Source: Candidatus Aminicenantota bacterium (GTDB lineage Bacteria; Acidobacteriota; Aminicenantia; Aminicenantales; UBA4085). Taken from it: 60,315 nucleotides of DNA. The first letter of the stretch is position 1. Every line of letters starts with the position of its first letter. This document shows, in pieces, positions 26,895-38,500 of this stretch. Below the pieces are notes generated by a model. That model saw only the letters and a list, made by a program, of their open reading frames with translations, did not search any database and had not been told where the DNA came from. Where the stretch lies: contig JAPKZG010000041.1 in the NCBI GenBank assembly GCA_026393895.1, positions 1-60,315 of the forward strand, given 5' to 3'. A program made the position numbers and the translations under genes.

Positions 26895-28934
26895 GTGAAA
26901 AAACGCACCCTCGCCATTCTTCTGGTCGCCGGGTTTTCGCTCGCGACCCTCCCGGCTCAAAACCTGAAGCCGTTGTCGTTTGACGATTTCATCAAAGTCA
27001 AACGCCTCGCCGATCCTCATCTCTCCCCCTCGGGGGAATGGATCGCCTACACGGTCACGGTCATGGACAAGGAAGCGAACAAGGGTAACAGCGACATCTG
27101 GATCGTGCCCGTCACCGGCGGCGAACCGCGCTTATTGGCTTCGAGCCCGGCCTCCGACAGCACCCCCCGTTGGTCTCCCGACGGGAGACGGATCGCCTTT
27201 ATTTCTTCCCGTGGGGGAACTCCGCAAATCTGGACGGTCGCCCCCGAGGGAGGCGAACCGGTCCAACTCACGAACCTTTCCACCGGCGCGTCCGGGGTTA
27301 TCTGGTCGCCCAACGGCAAATATCTGGCGTTCGCCTCGTCGGTTTATCCCGACGCGGCCGACGACGCGGCCAACAAGGCCAAAAGCGAAGCGGCGGAAGC
27401 GAGCAAGGTCAAGGCGCGCCTTTTCGACACGCTCCTTATCCGGCACTGGAACGCCTGGAGCGACGGGACGCGGAGCCACGTGTTCGTCGTTCCCGCCTCC
27501 GGCGGCGCTCCCGTCGACGTCACGCCCGGCGATTTCGACACCCCGCCGATCGCCCTCGGCGGAAACCAGGATTACGCCTTTTCCCCCGACGGGACGGAAA
27601 TCGCCTTCGTCCGCAACATCGACCCCGAATTCAAAAAAGGGCTGGGGACCAACAACGACATCTTTCTCGTCCCGGTCACGGGCGGAGAAATCAAGCAAGT
27701 CACCGTGAACAAGGCCAACGACCATTCGCCGGTCTACTCCCCCGACGGCCGTTATCTGGCCTACCTCGCCATGGCCCGGCCGGGATTCGAGGCGGATAAA
27801 CAAAGCCTCATGATCCTCGACCGGACAACGGGGACGACGGTCAATCTAACAGAAACCCTGGACCGATCGGTCGGCGGGATGATCTGGACCGGAGACGCGG
27901 CGGCCCTTTACTTTGTCTGCGAGGACTGGGGCCGGACGGCCGTTTTCCGGGTCACGGTCGACGGCCGCAAGGTCGAACGGATCCTCGAAGGGCACAACCT
28001 GTCCGGCCTCGGCCTGACCCCCGATGGAAAAACGCTCGTCTTCGCTAAACAGGCGATGAATCATCCGACGGACATTTACACGTTCGACCTGGCCGCGAAA
28101 AAAATGGAACCGATCACCGACGTCAACAAGGAACTCCTGGCCGGCCTGGACATGAACCCGGCCGAGGAGATCACCTTTCTCGGCGCCAACGATGAACCCA
28201 TTCACGGCTGGCTTCTCAAGCCCCCCGCCTTCGACGCCTCCAGAAAATATCCCCTGGTGATGTTGATCCACGGCGGGCCGCAGGGCGCCTGGACCGACGA
28301 ATTCCATTTTCGCTGGAACGCCCAGCTTTTCGCCTCCCCCGGCTACGTCGTGGCCATGATCAACTTCCACGGCAGCACGGGATACGGCCAAGTTTTCACC
28401 GACTCGATCAGCAGCGATTGGGGCGGAAAGCCCTACACCGACATCGTCAAGGGCCTGGGGTATCTCCACGGCCAATATCCGTTCATCGACATGACGCGGA
28501 CCGCCGCGGCCGGCGGCTCCTACGGCGGCTACATGGTCGATTGGATCGAGGGCCGCCCGGAAAAAATCTTCAATTGCCTCGTCGCCCACTCGGGCGTGTT
28601 CGACCTGCGTTCGATGTACGGCGCGACGGAAGAGCTGTGGTTTCCCGAATGGGAATACGAAGGCACGCCTTGGACGAGCCCCGAACAATACACGAAGTGG
28701 TCGCCATCGAGTTTCGTCCAAAACTTCAAGACTCCCTGCCTCGTCATCCACGGAGCTAAAGACTTCAGGGTTCCGCTGGAACAGGGGCTTCAGATGTACA
28801 CGTCGCTGCAGCGGATGAACGTCCCGTCCAAGTTCCTCTATTTTCCCGACGAGGACCATTTCATCCTGAAGCCGCAGGATTCGGAATTGTGGTACAAGAC
28901 GGTTTGGGAGTGGTTCGCCGAGTATTTGAAGTAA
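26895..28934 (+). CDS. S9 family prolyl oligopeptidase/acylaminoacyl-peptidase, secreted
   Basis: A 679-aa serine peptidase: signal peptide (1-21), a seven-bladed TolB/WD40-like propeller (about 25-420, repeated SPDG and SPSG motifs) and an alpha/beta hydrolase domain (430-679) with catalytic Ser in GGSYGGYM, Asp in HGAKDFRVP and His in DEDHFI. Relatives release di- or tri-peptides or acyl-amino acids from short peptides in the periplasm, fitting a peptide-using lifestyle. The start is GTG with AAGGAGG 7 nt upstream. Monocistronic and divergent from the caspase operon. Confidence 0.9.
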   Translation: MKKRTLAILLVAGFSLATLPAQNLKPLSFDDFIKVKRLADPHLSPSGEWIAYTVTVMDKEANKGNSDIWIVPVTGGEPRLLASSPASDSTPRWSPDGRRIAFISSRGGTPQIWTVAPEGGEPVQLTNLSTGASGVIWSPNGKYLAFASSVYPDAADDAANKAKSEAAEASKVKARLFDTLLIRHWNAWSDGTRSHVFVVPASGGAPVDVTPGDFDTPPIALGGNQDYAFSPDGTEIAFVRNIDPEFKKGLGTNNDIFLVPVTGGEIKQVTVNKANDHSPVYSPDGRYLAYLAMARPGFEADKQSLMILDRTTGTTVNLTETLDRSVGGMIWTGDAAALYFVCEDWGRTAVFRVTVDGRKVERILEGHNLSGLGLTPDGKTLVFAKQAMNHPTDIYTFDLAAKKMEPITDVNKELLAGLDMNPAEEITFLGANDEPIHGWLLKPPAFDASRKYPLVMLIHGGPQGAWTDEFHFRWNAQLFASPGYVVAMINFHGSTGYGQVFTDSISSDWGGKPYTDIVKGLGYLHGQYPFIDMTRTAAAGGSYGGYMVDWIEGRPEKIFNCLVAHSGVFDLRSMYGATEELWFPEWEYEGTPWTSPEQYTKWSPSSFVQNFKTPCLVIHGAKDFRVPLEQGLQMYTSLQRMNVPSKFLYFPDEDHFILKPQDSELWYKTVWEWFAEYLK

Positions 28935-28979
28935 TCCGGCTCATTCACGAGTCGGGGCGGCCGGCGGGGCGAGGCTGAA

Positions 28980-30299
28980 TCAAGTTCGGCCGCGTTTGGA
29001 GAAGACGGCCAGGGTGCCGTTGCCGGCCAGGTAGCCGGCGGTTTGGGCGATCCCGGCGGCGACCGCGCCAATCATCCCCAACGGGATGACGGTCAGCCAG
29101 AAGATCGCAACGATCACCCCGATCTGGACGACGACGGCCGCGGCGATCGGATTCGTGTCATGGGACCGGACGAGGGCTCCGCGCTGGTAACCGAGAATCG
29201 CCTCTAAGAGCGGCAGGAGGACGAGAAGGCGGCCGGGAAGCACGGCGAAATCGGCCAACTCCGGAGAAAGCCCGGAGATCGTCCGCAGCCAGACCGGGGC
29301 CAGCGGCGAAAACATCAACGCGGCCATCCCCAGCGTTCCCGCGAGCCCGATCCCCGTGGTCAACCGGCGCAACAGGCCGGCGTTCTCGGAACGGTCCCCT
29401 TGAAGGGCGATCACCACTTCCTGGCCGGCGATGCCGCCGGTCCGGAAAAGAAAAGCCAGGCCCATTACGACCGGCATGACGGCCAGCGACTCGATCGGCA
29501 TCCGGCTTCGGCCGAGGAAAAACGACGTCAGGGGATAAACGAAAAACGAGAGGAACGATGTCAGAGCCAAGGGAACGTAAAACCGGACGACCTTTTCGAG
29601 CGTCAGCGACCGGCCGAAATCGCAAGCGTCGTCGCTTTGGGCAAGGAGGGCATGAACCGACTTGCGGGCCATGAACCGGCTGGCGGCCGCCTCGGCGATG
29701 ACCCCGATCCCCAGAGCGCCGCCCCCGACCAACGCTCCCGGAAGATGAAAAATAACAGCCAGGATCATTCCTGTTAAGGCCATCGTCGAAAGACGGACCA
29801 TCGTGCCCCAGGCGACGGCGTGGGGTTTTCCCTGGCGGATCAAAATGCCCTGGTAGAAACGCCGGAATCCGATCGCGCCCGGCCAGAGAAATAATAACAT
29901 CATCGTCTGGCCGGACAGCCGGGCGATGTCTTCCGGAAGACCGATCACCCCGCGGGCGATCAGCCGGAAGACCGGCGGGAGGATAAGGATTGCCATGACG
30001 GCGGTCACGGACGCGTTCAGGGCGTAGGAAAATCGGCGCAGGCGCCGGTAGGCGATTTTATCCCGGACGAGGGCGTTGGAGGCCGACAACATCATAACGA
30101 TGGGCGATTCGACGATCCAAGCGAGCGAAGTGGCCACACCGAAGGCGGCCAGGTTGATTTTCGGGTCCGCCAAACGGGCGATGATCGCGGCCAGGAAGGG
30201 GCCTTCGAAGGCCATCATCAGCCAGGTCGCCTCCAACGGAAGCCAATATTTCAGGGCCGTCCGGGGGGAAAGCGTCGTCGGGTCGTTTCTCGGGTTCAT
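28980..30299 (-). CDS. MATE-like multidrug/lipid exporter
   Basis: A 439-aa membrane protein with twelve predicted helices. The halves repeat each other weakly, and motifs such as EATWLMMAFEGPFLAAIIARL near the start fit the MATE/MOP superfamily, though the subfamily is unclear; it could be a drug exporter or an oligosaccharide-lipid flippase. I chose ATG 30299; the frame is open 13 codons upstream into the promoter spacer. It converges on the S9 peptidase gene. Confidence 0.65.
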   Translation of the reverse strand: MNPRNDPTTLSPRTALKYWLPLEATWLMMAFEGPFLAAIIARLADPKINLAAFGVATSLAWIVESPIVMMLSASNALVRDKIAYRRLRRFSYALNASVTAVMAILILPPVFRLIARGVIGLPEDIARLSGQTMMLLFLWPGAIGFRRFYQGILIRQGKPHAVAWGTMVRLSTMALTGMILAVIFHLPGALVGGGALGIGVIAEAAASRFMARKSVHALLAQSDDACDFGRSLTLEKVVRFYVPLALTSFLSFFVYPLTSFFLGRSRMPIESLAVMPVVMGLAFLFRTGGIAGQEVVIALQGDRSENAGLLRRLTTGIGLAGTLGMAALMFSPLAPVWLRTISGLSPELADFAVLPGRLLVLLPLLEAILGYQRGALVRSHDTNPIAAAVVVQIGVIVAIFWLTVIPLGMIGAVAAGIAQTAGYLAGNGTLAVFSKRGRT

Positions 30300-30309
30300 G
30301 AGTCGAAAG

Positions 30310-30338
30310 AGGATACCATTTCGGCCCGGCCGCGACAA
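30310..30338 (-). promoter_or_regulatory. promoter of the MATE-like gene
   Basis: Minus strand TTGTCG (30333-30338), 17-bp spacer, TATCCT (30310-30315). The leader would be very short. Confidence 0.45.
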
Positions 30339-30569
30339 CCGACCTGATGAATTGCCTATTCAATCGCTGTTTCCGGCCGTTCGGCCGGCGTTAATCCACC
30401 TTTGCCTCCTTTGCTATTTTTACGGAGATGTTCAGGATCAACCTTCCGTCGGCCGAGGCAACGAATGGATTTTTACGTATTCGATCACCTGTTCAAAAAC
30501 GCCAACGTGTCCTCCCGGGAGGTCAATTTTCACGTCCCCGATGTTTCGCTTCAGGGATCAAAACGCCTT

Positions 30570-30599
30570 TCGACACTTGGCCTGAAATTCGCATATAAT
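30570..30599 (+). promoter_or_regulatory. promoter of the DUF6600-like gene
   Basis: TCGACA (30570-30575), 18-bp spacer, perfect TATAAT (30594-30599), then AAGGAG 9 nt before the ATG at 30621. Confidence 0.65.
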
Positions 30600-30620
30600 A
30601 TGAATAGAAGGAGAACCGAG

Positions 30621-31763
30621 ATGAAAAAATGGCCATGGGCAATCGCTCTGATCGTGCTTTTATTCGCGAGTTGTTTCAGCACAATCGGCGAACGCGACAG
30701 GGTATATCCGCGGCGCGACCCCTACGACAGGAACATTCAACGCTATAATTCCAACTGGGATTTTGGGGATATCTATGAATATCTCGCCCCCTACGGAACA
30801 TGGATCCGTTATCGGCCGTACGGCTATGTCTGGATCCCGAGGAATATGGGCTATCGGTGGCGACCCTATACCCACGGCCACTGGATCTGGTCGAACTATG
30901 GCTGGACCTGGATTTCTGACTTTAATTGGGGCTGGGCGGTCTTCCACTATGGCCGCTGGGGCTTCGACGACCGGATCGGTTGGTTCTGGGTTCCCGGCAC
31001 GGTCTGGGCTCCGGCCTGGGTTGTCTGGCGCTCGAACGACCTCTATTTCGGCTGGGCACCCCTGCCACCCGGAGTCGGGTGGCGATCGGGTTACGGCTTC
31101 GACGGACCGTTCGACATCCCCGATGATTTCTGGATCTTTGTCGAGGGCCCCTATTTCCTTCGATCGGGGCTCTATTCCTATGTCCTTCCGTTTGAAAGAA
31201 ACCGGACGATCATCCGGATGTCGGAGCTCCGCCAGAACATCGGCGTCCGCGGCGATCGCGTTTTCAACGAAGGCTTTGACCCCGATGTCGTTCGGCGGGT
31301 CACCCGCGAGAACCTCGGCACCTACGACCTCCGCGAAACCGACCGGCCCGGCCCCGATCGCATCGGCGCCGGCGAAGCGATTCTCTACCGGCCGACGGTG
31401 AAAGCGAACGAGATGGCCACACCGAAAGAGTTCATCGAACAGGACGCGGCCGACGAAACATTAACCCGAGGCCGAATCTACGAGCCGGCGACGCCGCGAG
31501 AGGCAGGCGACGAAGAGTCGGTCCTCCGCGAACACCATGACGAAGAGCAGAAGATCCTCCAACGGACGCAGTCTGAAGAAATCCGCGACTTGGACCGACG
31601 TTTCAAGGAGAAGGAGCAGGCTGAAAAGGAAAAACTGAAAAAAGACCGGGACGCCCAGGTCCAGGAACTAGAGAAGGCACACGAGGCGGAGAAAGCCCAA
31701 CTCAAAGAGAGGCAGAAAAAGGACACCGACGCCGTCCGGAAGCGCGTGGTCAAAAAAAAGTAA
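30621..31763 (+). CDS. DUF6600-type lipoprotein with YxxWxxxxGHW repeats and coiled-coil tail
   Basis: A 380-aa lipoprotein (lipobox FASC, Cys19). Residues about 45-180 are Trp/Tyr-rich short repeats (YLAPYGTWIRYRPYGYVW, YTHGHWIWSNYGW, WAVFHYGRWGFDDRIGW), the signature of DUF6600 proteins, often near FecR or sigma-factor genes in other bacteria. Residues about 300-380 form a highly charged Glu/Lys coiled coil ending in a basic tail. It may bind the cell wall or outer membrane; no enzyme motif is seen. It has a strong promoter and ribosome site. Confidence 0.75.
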   Translation: MKKWPWAIALIVLLFASCFSTIGERDRVYPRRDPYDRNIQRYNSNWDFGDIYEYLAPYGTWIRYRPYGYVWIPRNMGYRWRPYTHGHWIWSNYGWTWISDFNWGWAVFHYGRWGFDDRIGWFWVPGTVWAPAWVVWRSNDLYFGWAPLPPGVGWRSGYGFDGPFDIPDDFWIFVEGPYFLRSGLYSYVLPFERNRTIIRMSELRQNIGVRGDRVFNEGFDPDVVRRVTRENLGTYDLRETDRPGPDRIGAGEAILYRPTVKANEMATPKEFIEQDAADETLTRGRIYEPATPREAGDEESVLREHHDEEQKILQRTQSEEIRDLDRRFKEKEQAEKEKLKKDRDAQVQELEKAHEAEKAQLKERQKKDTDAVRKRVVKKK

Positions 31764-31805
31764 CGATTCAAACCTTGTGTCCGGCCGGCCGCCCGACGCC
31801 TTCAA

Positions 31806-31825
31806 GAAGGAGATTGACCTCCTTC
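31806..31825. terminator. 7-bp hairpin downstream of the DUF6600-like gene
   Basis: GAAGGAG (31806-31812), 6-nt loop, CTCCTTC (31819-31825), 43 nt after the stop. No T-run, so termination is uncertain. Confidence 0.25.
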
Positions 31826-31925
31826 ATCGAAACATCCATCAGGTTTGAAACAGGAACGTCTAATATGCCTGTCGGCAATTTTATTCTAAATAAATGATGT
31901 AAAAGGAAAAATCGATTTCTTTCCC

Positions 31926-31954
31926 TTGACAACCCTGAAACGACGGGGTATAAA
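31926..31954 (+). promoter_or_regulatory. promoter of the efflux operon
   Basis: Consensus TTGACA (31926-31931), 17-bp spacer, TATAAA (31949-31954). Confidence 0.75.
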
Positions 31955-31982
31955 GAAAACTAGAAATGATTTTTTAGTTTCC
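31955..31982. promoter_or_regulatory. candidate TetR operator
   Basis: AAACTA (31957-31962) and TAGTTT (31975-31980), 12 bp apart, with flanks extending the match to 7 of 8 bases. It covers the predicted transcription start, where binding of the operon's own TetR would block initiation. Confidence 0.5.
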
Positions 31983-31999
31983 ATCGTTTCGGAGGGCTT

Positions 32000-32590
32000 A
32001 TGACGAAAAACACGCGAGACTTGGTCGTCGCCGAGGCAAAACGTCTTTTTTTTCAGTTCGGGTTCCGGCGGATCACGATGGACGAGATCGCCGCAAACCT
32101 GCGGATGAGTAAGAAAACGCTTTATACCCTCTTTCCGTCAAAAAAAGACCTTGTCCGGGCGGTCGTTCGGGCCATCATGAAACCGAACCTGGAGAAGATC
32201 CGGACGGTGACGGAACGAAGCGACACGATCGCCGAATTCATCGCCGGCGTCATCGGAGTTTTTCACGGCCTGTCGGCCGACATATCCGAGCCGATGGTGG
32301 GCGACATGCGAATGATGCCGGAGATCTGGCGCGAAGTGGAAGAACAGCGCCTCAAAGCCATCTCACATGTCAAGGAGGTCCTGGAGAAGGGGAAGCGGAC
32401 GGGGGAAGTTCGGCCGGACCTCAACGTGGACCTCTTTCTCCGGATATTTATCCAAATCATCAACCGCATCGCCAACCCGGCGATGATGATGGAACTCAAT
32501 TTGAAACCTACGGAGCTCGCCGAACAAATTTTCGGCATCTTCTTCCACGGCATTGTCAACAGCGAACGTCGGCCGGGAGGTGCGTCATGA
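32000..32590 (+). CDS. TetR family repressor (CecR-like)
   Basis: A 196-aa repressor. Residues 6-55 carry the TetR helix-turn-helix (FFQFGFRRITMDEIAANLRMSKKTLYTLFPSK is the core pattern); the rest is the all-helical ligand/dimer domain. First gene of a TetR-HlyD-ATPase-ATPase-permease-permease operon with the order of cecR-ybhGFSR in Enterobacteria, and it probably represses that operon through the palindrome just upstream. Its TGA overlaps the next ATG. Confidence 0.9.
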   Translation: MTKNTRDLVVAEAKRLFFQFGFRRITMDEIAANLRMSKKTLYTLFPSKKDLVRAVVRAIMKPNLEKIRTVTERSDTIAEFIAGVIGVFHGLSADISEPMVGDMRMMPEIWREVEEQRLKAISHVKEVLEKGKRTGEVRPDLNVDLFLRIFIQIINRIANPAMMMELNLKPTELAEQIFGIFFHGIVNSERRPGGAS

Positions 32591-35500
32591 AACGGTGGCT
32601 CAGTCTCGGTCTTTTAATCGCCCTCTCCGCCTGCGGCCGGAACGATAAAAGCGAAATCATCCTGACCGGTTCCGTTGAAAGCGACCCGGTGCGCATCTCC
32701 CCGCTCGTCGGCGGGCGCCTGCTCGAGGTCGACGCCGTCGAGGGGGCCAAGGTGAAGGCCGGCGAAGTCGTCGCCCGGATCGACCCGGCCGACCTCGAGC
32801 TTCAATTGAAGCAGGCCGAAACGGCGGTCCGGGCCGCCGAGACGCAATTGGCCCTCATCAAGAAAGGGGTTCGGAGCGAGGATCTGGCCTCGGCCAAAGA
32901 ACAGGTGACCCAGGCCGAAATAGCGGCCGACAAGTTCGAGCGCGAGCGCCTGCGGCTCGAACGACTTTACAAGGAAGGATCGATCAGCTCCAAGGACCTG
33001 GACGACATCGCCGTTCAGAGCGAACGGGCGAAAAGCCAACTCGAACAGGCGAAAAAGCAATACGAAAAAGCGCAAACCGGCGCCCGGAAAGAGGAAATAG
33101 AGACCGTCCAGGCCGCCTGCGACCAGGCCGCGGCCGCGGCGGATATTTTAAAGAAAAAAATCGGCGATTGCCTGATCGTCGCCCCCCGCGACGGAACCGT
33201 CCTCCACCGGCTGGCCGAACCGGGCGAAGTCGTCGCTCCGGGGAGCACGCTGGCGACCATCGCCGACCTCGAAACAGTGAAGATCACGGCCTTCGTCTCG
33301 GAACGCGACCTGGGATTCGTCTCGCTAGGGACGTCCGCGCGCCTGCGGGCGGATTCCTTCCCCGGGAAGATCTTCGCGGCGACGGTCTCGCGCATCGCCG
33401 ACGAAGCCGAGTTCACGCCCAAGACGATCCAGACCCGGGAGGAACGGGTGAAAACGGTTTACCGGATCGAATTGACTGCAAAAAACGCCGACGGGATATT
33501 CAAGCCCGGAATGCCGGTCGATGTCGTTTTGACCCGGCCGGCCGGAAAACCGGCGGCGCGCTGACGGAGCGAAAACGGCATGGCCGAAACGACGGTTCTC
33601 CGGGCGTCCGGTCTCCGCTTTTCCTTCGGGAAGACGGCCGCGCTCCGGGGCGTTGACCTGGACGTCGCGAAAGGGGAAATCTTCGGCCTCGTTGGGCCGG
33701 ACGGCGCCGGAAAAACGACCCTCATCCGCATCTTCTGCGGCCTTCTCCCCCCGGATTCCGGGTCCTGTCGCGTTCTCGGGCACGACACCGTCAAGGAGAA
33801 AATGCGGCTCATCCGCAAGATCGGGTATCTCTCCCAACGCTTTTCGCTCTACGGCGATCTCAGCGTGGGGGAGAACATGGATTTTTTCGCCGAAATCCAC
33901 GGTCTGAAAGGATACGCTGCTCGCAAAACCGAGCTCCTCGAATATATGGATCTTAACCGGTTTAAAAACCGTCTGGCCGGGGCCCTCTCCGGCGGGATGA
34001 AGCAGAAGCTGGCCCTGGCCTGCACGCTCATCCACACCCCGGAAATCCTTTTCCTCGACGAGCCGACCAACGGCGTCGATCCCGTGGGCCGGCGCGATTT
34101 CTGGAACATCCTGGCCGAAGTATCGGCGGACGGCGTCACGATCGTCATCTCGACCCCCTACCTCGACGAAGCGGAGCGTTGCCGCCGCGTCGCTTTCATG
34201 GAGGGCGGCCGGGTCATCGCCTGCGAAACCCCGGCCGGCGCGAAAGAGCATGTTTCGGGACGAATATTCGAGGTCGTCTGTGATCCCGTCCAGGTGGCGC
34301 GGACGATCGCCCGGCGCGCGGCAGGCGTGGTTTCCGTTCACGTCTTCGGGGATAAAATCCACGCCGAGCTGTCCGCCGGGGCGGACGAACAGGCCCTCCG
34401 GGCGGCCCTGGAAAAGGCGGTGCGGGTCTCGGCGTTCCGGGCCGTTCGGCCGACGCTCGAAGACGTGTTCATCCGGCTGCTGGCCGAAAAACGCGGGGAA
34501 GCGGCATGAACGCGGCGCCGTTCTCTATCGAGGTCCACAAGCTCGAAAAACGCTTCGGCAATTTCCGGGCCGTGAAAGCGATCGATCTCGTCGTGCGTAG
34601 GGGCGAGATTTTCGGGTTCATCGGGGCCAACGGCGCGGGAAAAACGACGACGATCAAGATGCTCTGCGGCCTGCTTCCTCCCGACGGCGGAAAGGCGAAC
34701 GTCGCCGGAATCGACGTGGCGGCCGACCCCGAGGGCGTGAAGCGCCGCATCGGCTATATGTGCCAGAAGTTCGCCCTGTACGGGGACCTGACCGCAGCCG
34801 AAAACATCGACTTTTTCGGAGGCATCTACGGTCTCCCGACCGACCGGCTGGAAAAGCGGCGGACCGAAATCTTTGACCTCCTGGAGCTTTCCGCCCACGC
34901 CGATCGCTTCGCGGCCGACCTGCCGCGCGGATATCAACAACGGCTCGCCCTGGCCTGCGCCGTCGTCCACGAACCGGCCGTTATCTTTTTAGACGAACCG
35001 ACCGCCGGGGTCGACCCGATCCAGCGGCGCGCGTTCTGGGATCTCATCTATTCCTTCTCCGCGGCGGGAACGACCGTTTTTGTCACAACCCATTTTCTCG
35101 ACGAGGCGGAATACTGCCACCGGGTCGCTTTTATCGCCGACGGGGAGCTGGCGGCCGAGGACACGCCGGCCGGATTGAAAGGCCTGCTCGCGGACTGGAC
35201 CATCTATGAACTGCGGGCGGCCGACCCGGCCGGGTTGTTGCCGGCGGTCCGGGCGCTTCCGGACATCCGTTCAGCCGCGCTCTTCGGCGAAACGCTCCAT
35301 GTGACGGCCGGCGCGGCGGCCGATCCGAAGACGGTTTTCGGCGGTCTCGCCGGCTTAGCCGGGTACACGCCGATCCCCCCCACCCTCGAGGATGTCTTTC
35401 TTCACATCACCGGGAAAAAATCATGAACCTCGGGGCCGTCGTGAAAAAAGAGTTCATCCAGATCCGGCGCGATCCCCTGATCCTGTTCATGCTGGTCTTT

Positions 35501-38500
35501 TTCCCGACGATTCTCCTTCTGTTTTTCGGTTATGTCCTTTCCTTCGACGTCCGAAACGTGCGGCTCGGTGTGCTCGACGAAGACGCCACGGATCCGTCGC
35601 GAGCGTTCGTTCAGATGTTGACAAGCGGCGAGTCCTTCCGACTGGAAACGGTGTTTTCCTCCCGGGGCGAGATCGACACGGCCCTCGACGACGGTTCCGT
35701 ATTGGTCGCATTGGTCATCCCGCGCGGATTTTCCGAAACGCTCGAACAGGGCGGAACCGCGGCAGTCCAGGGACTCATCGACGGTTCGGACGGACGCAAA
35801 GCGGGCATCGCCCAGGGTTATCTTCAGGCCTACACGACTGCGTTCAGTCAGCGGATGATCGGCGAATGGGCCGTCCGGACGGGAAAACGAGTCGTCGTCC
35901 CCGTCACCCCCGAAGGACGGATCTGGTACAACCCCGAATTGAAGTCCACCTTGTACCTGATCGCCGGCCTCATCGTCTTTATCTTCATGATCACGGGGAC
36001 CATCTCGACCTCGCTCTCGGTGGTCCGGGAACGGGAACGCGGCACGATGGAGCAGCTCCTTGTTTCACCGCTCAACGCCGGGACCGTCATCGTCGGCAAG
36101 ACCCTTCCCTACCTCGGGATCTCGGCCGTAAGCACCGTGATTATTCTCATCGCCGGCCGTTTCGCGTTCGGCGTCACAATCAAGGGATCGATTCCGCTGT
36201 TAGCCCTCGCTTCGCTCCTGTTTCTGCTGGCGGCGCTCGGCCAGGGGATCCTCATCTCGACGGTGACCAGCTCCCAGCAGGTGGCTTATTTCGTAGCCGC
36301 CCTGTCGAGCATCCTCCCGGCGCTCCTCCTTTCGGACTTCGTCTTTCCGATTTCCGGAATGCCGCGGGTGATTCAGGCCGTTACGTTCGTCGTTCCGGCC
36401 AGGTATTTCGTTCACTTGCTGCGCGGCATCATGATGCGCGGGGCCGGGTTTGGGGCGGGATTCGGCGACCTGGCGGCCCTGGCGATCTTTTCGGGATTCA
36501 CCCTTCTGGCCGCGGCGGCTCGGCTGAAAAAGACCCGGCTGGTGTGAGGGAGAACATGCTCAAACGAATGATCCGCAAAGAGCTGCTCCAATTGCGGCGC
36601 GATAAAAAGATGTTCCCGATCCTTTTTATCGCCCCGGTCATCCAGTTGCTGATTCTCGGCTACGCGGCCAATTTCGACATCGCCGACATTCCCGTCGCGG
36701 TCAGCGACCACGACCGGTCGGAGGAAAGCGCCAATTTCCTCCGCGGCTTTTTCGGCGGCGGATACTTCGTCCGCGCTCTGAACATACTTTCCGACGCGGA
36801 GCTGGACCCGGCGCTGGACCGCGGCCGGGCGCAGCTGGGCCTCGTCATCCCCGAAGAATTCGGGGAGAAGCTCCGGCGCAACGAAGGGACGAAAGTCCAA
36901 ATCATCGTCAACGGCTCCGACACCAACTACGGCGTGAACGGCTACGCCTGGGCCGTCCAGGTCACGGCCCGGTATTCGGCCGCAATCCTCGTCGAACGCA
37001 TGGCCGCCGCCGGAATCGCCTCGGTCCCCGGCGTCGAACTTCGGCCGAGAGTCTGGTACAACCCGGAACTGAAAACCAAGTTCTTCATGGTGCCCGCGCT
37101 CTCCGGCCTCATTCTCATGATCATCTCCATCATGCTGACGGCGATGGCCCTTGTGCGGGAAAAGGAGACGGGGACCATCGAGATGCTCGTGGTGACGCCG
37201 ATCGGCAAGCTCCCGGTGCTCGCCGGTAAACTCCTCCCCTACCTCGTCATCGGCCTCGTCGAGGTGGCCCTCGTCTCGCTGGTGGCGGTCTTCTGGTTCG
37301 GAGTCCCGTTCCGGGGTCAAGTTTGGATCTTGTTTCTCGGAGCCCTGCTTTTTCTCTTCAACACGCTCGGCCTCGGCCTGTTCGTCTCCACCATCTCCCG
37401 GACCCAGCAGCGGGCTATGATGATCGTCATGTTCGTCATCATGATGCCCTTCATTTATTTATCGGGATTTGTCTTTCCGATCGACTCGATGCCCGCCATG
37501 TTCCAGACAATCTCCAAGTTCATTCCGCTGACCTACTTTCTGGAAATCGTGCGCGGGCTCTTTCTCAAGGGATCGGGATTGGCGAACCTGGCCGACGCAT
37601 TGATCGCCCTCGTCGTGCTGGGGACGATCACGTTCACCCTATCCATCCTCCGGTTCCGGAAGTACATCTAAAAAATCGGAGACACAATACCTATTTCCGA
37701 ATTTCCGGAAAATATCAAGGCACATCGAATTAGGAAACGGGTATTGTGTCTCCCAATTTCTGGAATCGGCTGAAATAGGGCCCGGCTGGGGGTTCCTGGC
37801 CCGATCCGGATGGAACGGCGAGTTCGCCTTCAAACTGTACAAGGAAAGCGTTCGGGAGGAAATCTCCTTTTTCGACAAAGTCTTCGTCCCGCCGGGGGAA
37901 TATTCCTTCTGCGGACTCAAGGGTTATATCCAAACGCCGTTCGGAAATCTTCTTTACGCCACGGTCGACTTCGACGTTGGCTCCTTCTATGACGGCCGGC
38001 GGGCGACGGTCGGGATCAAACCGTCCTGGGGCATATCTCCCAACTTCAACCTGAGCGGTTATTACCAATTCAACCGCGCGGAGTTTTCCGCGCGTCATCA
38101 ATTCCTGACCGCACAGATCGCCCAGGTCCGATTGACGGCCACCCTGAGCACGAAGTTCTCGGCCGCGGCCTTCGTTCAATACGACAGCGCCGCCGACGAA
38201 GTGACGGCCAACCTCAGGCTCCGTTTCAATCCGCGGGAAGGCAACGACCTCTATCTCGTCGTCAACGAGGGATTGAATACAAACCGGCTCCGCTATAGTC
38301 CCGAGCGTCCGCCTTACGGCGGCCGGGCGATCATGGTCAAGTATTCCTACACTTTTGTTATAGATTAGGGGAACGCCCCGCTCCATCATTATTCCAACGA
38401 GTTGACTTCAAGGCCAGCCGCGCCTATATTGATTTAGAGAGTATATCAAGGTCGATTAGGGGATCTCGGATGAAAATAAGGACATTTTTCGTTTGTTCCT

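Larger units (their letters stand above)
30300..30620. other. 321-bp divergent intergenic region
   Basis: It holds the promoters of both flanking genes and a GC hairpin (CCGGCCG/CGGCCGG, 30373-30388). No coding segment is convincing; the long open frame crossing it to the right has no ribosome site and poor codon bias before 30621. Confidence 0.5.
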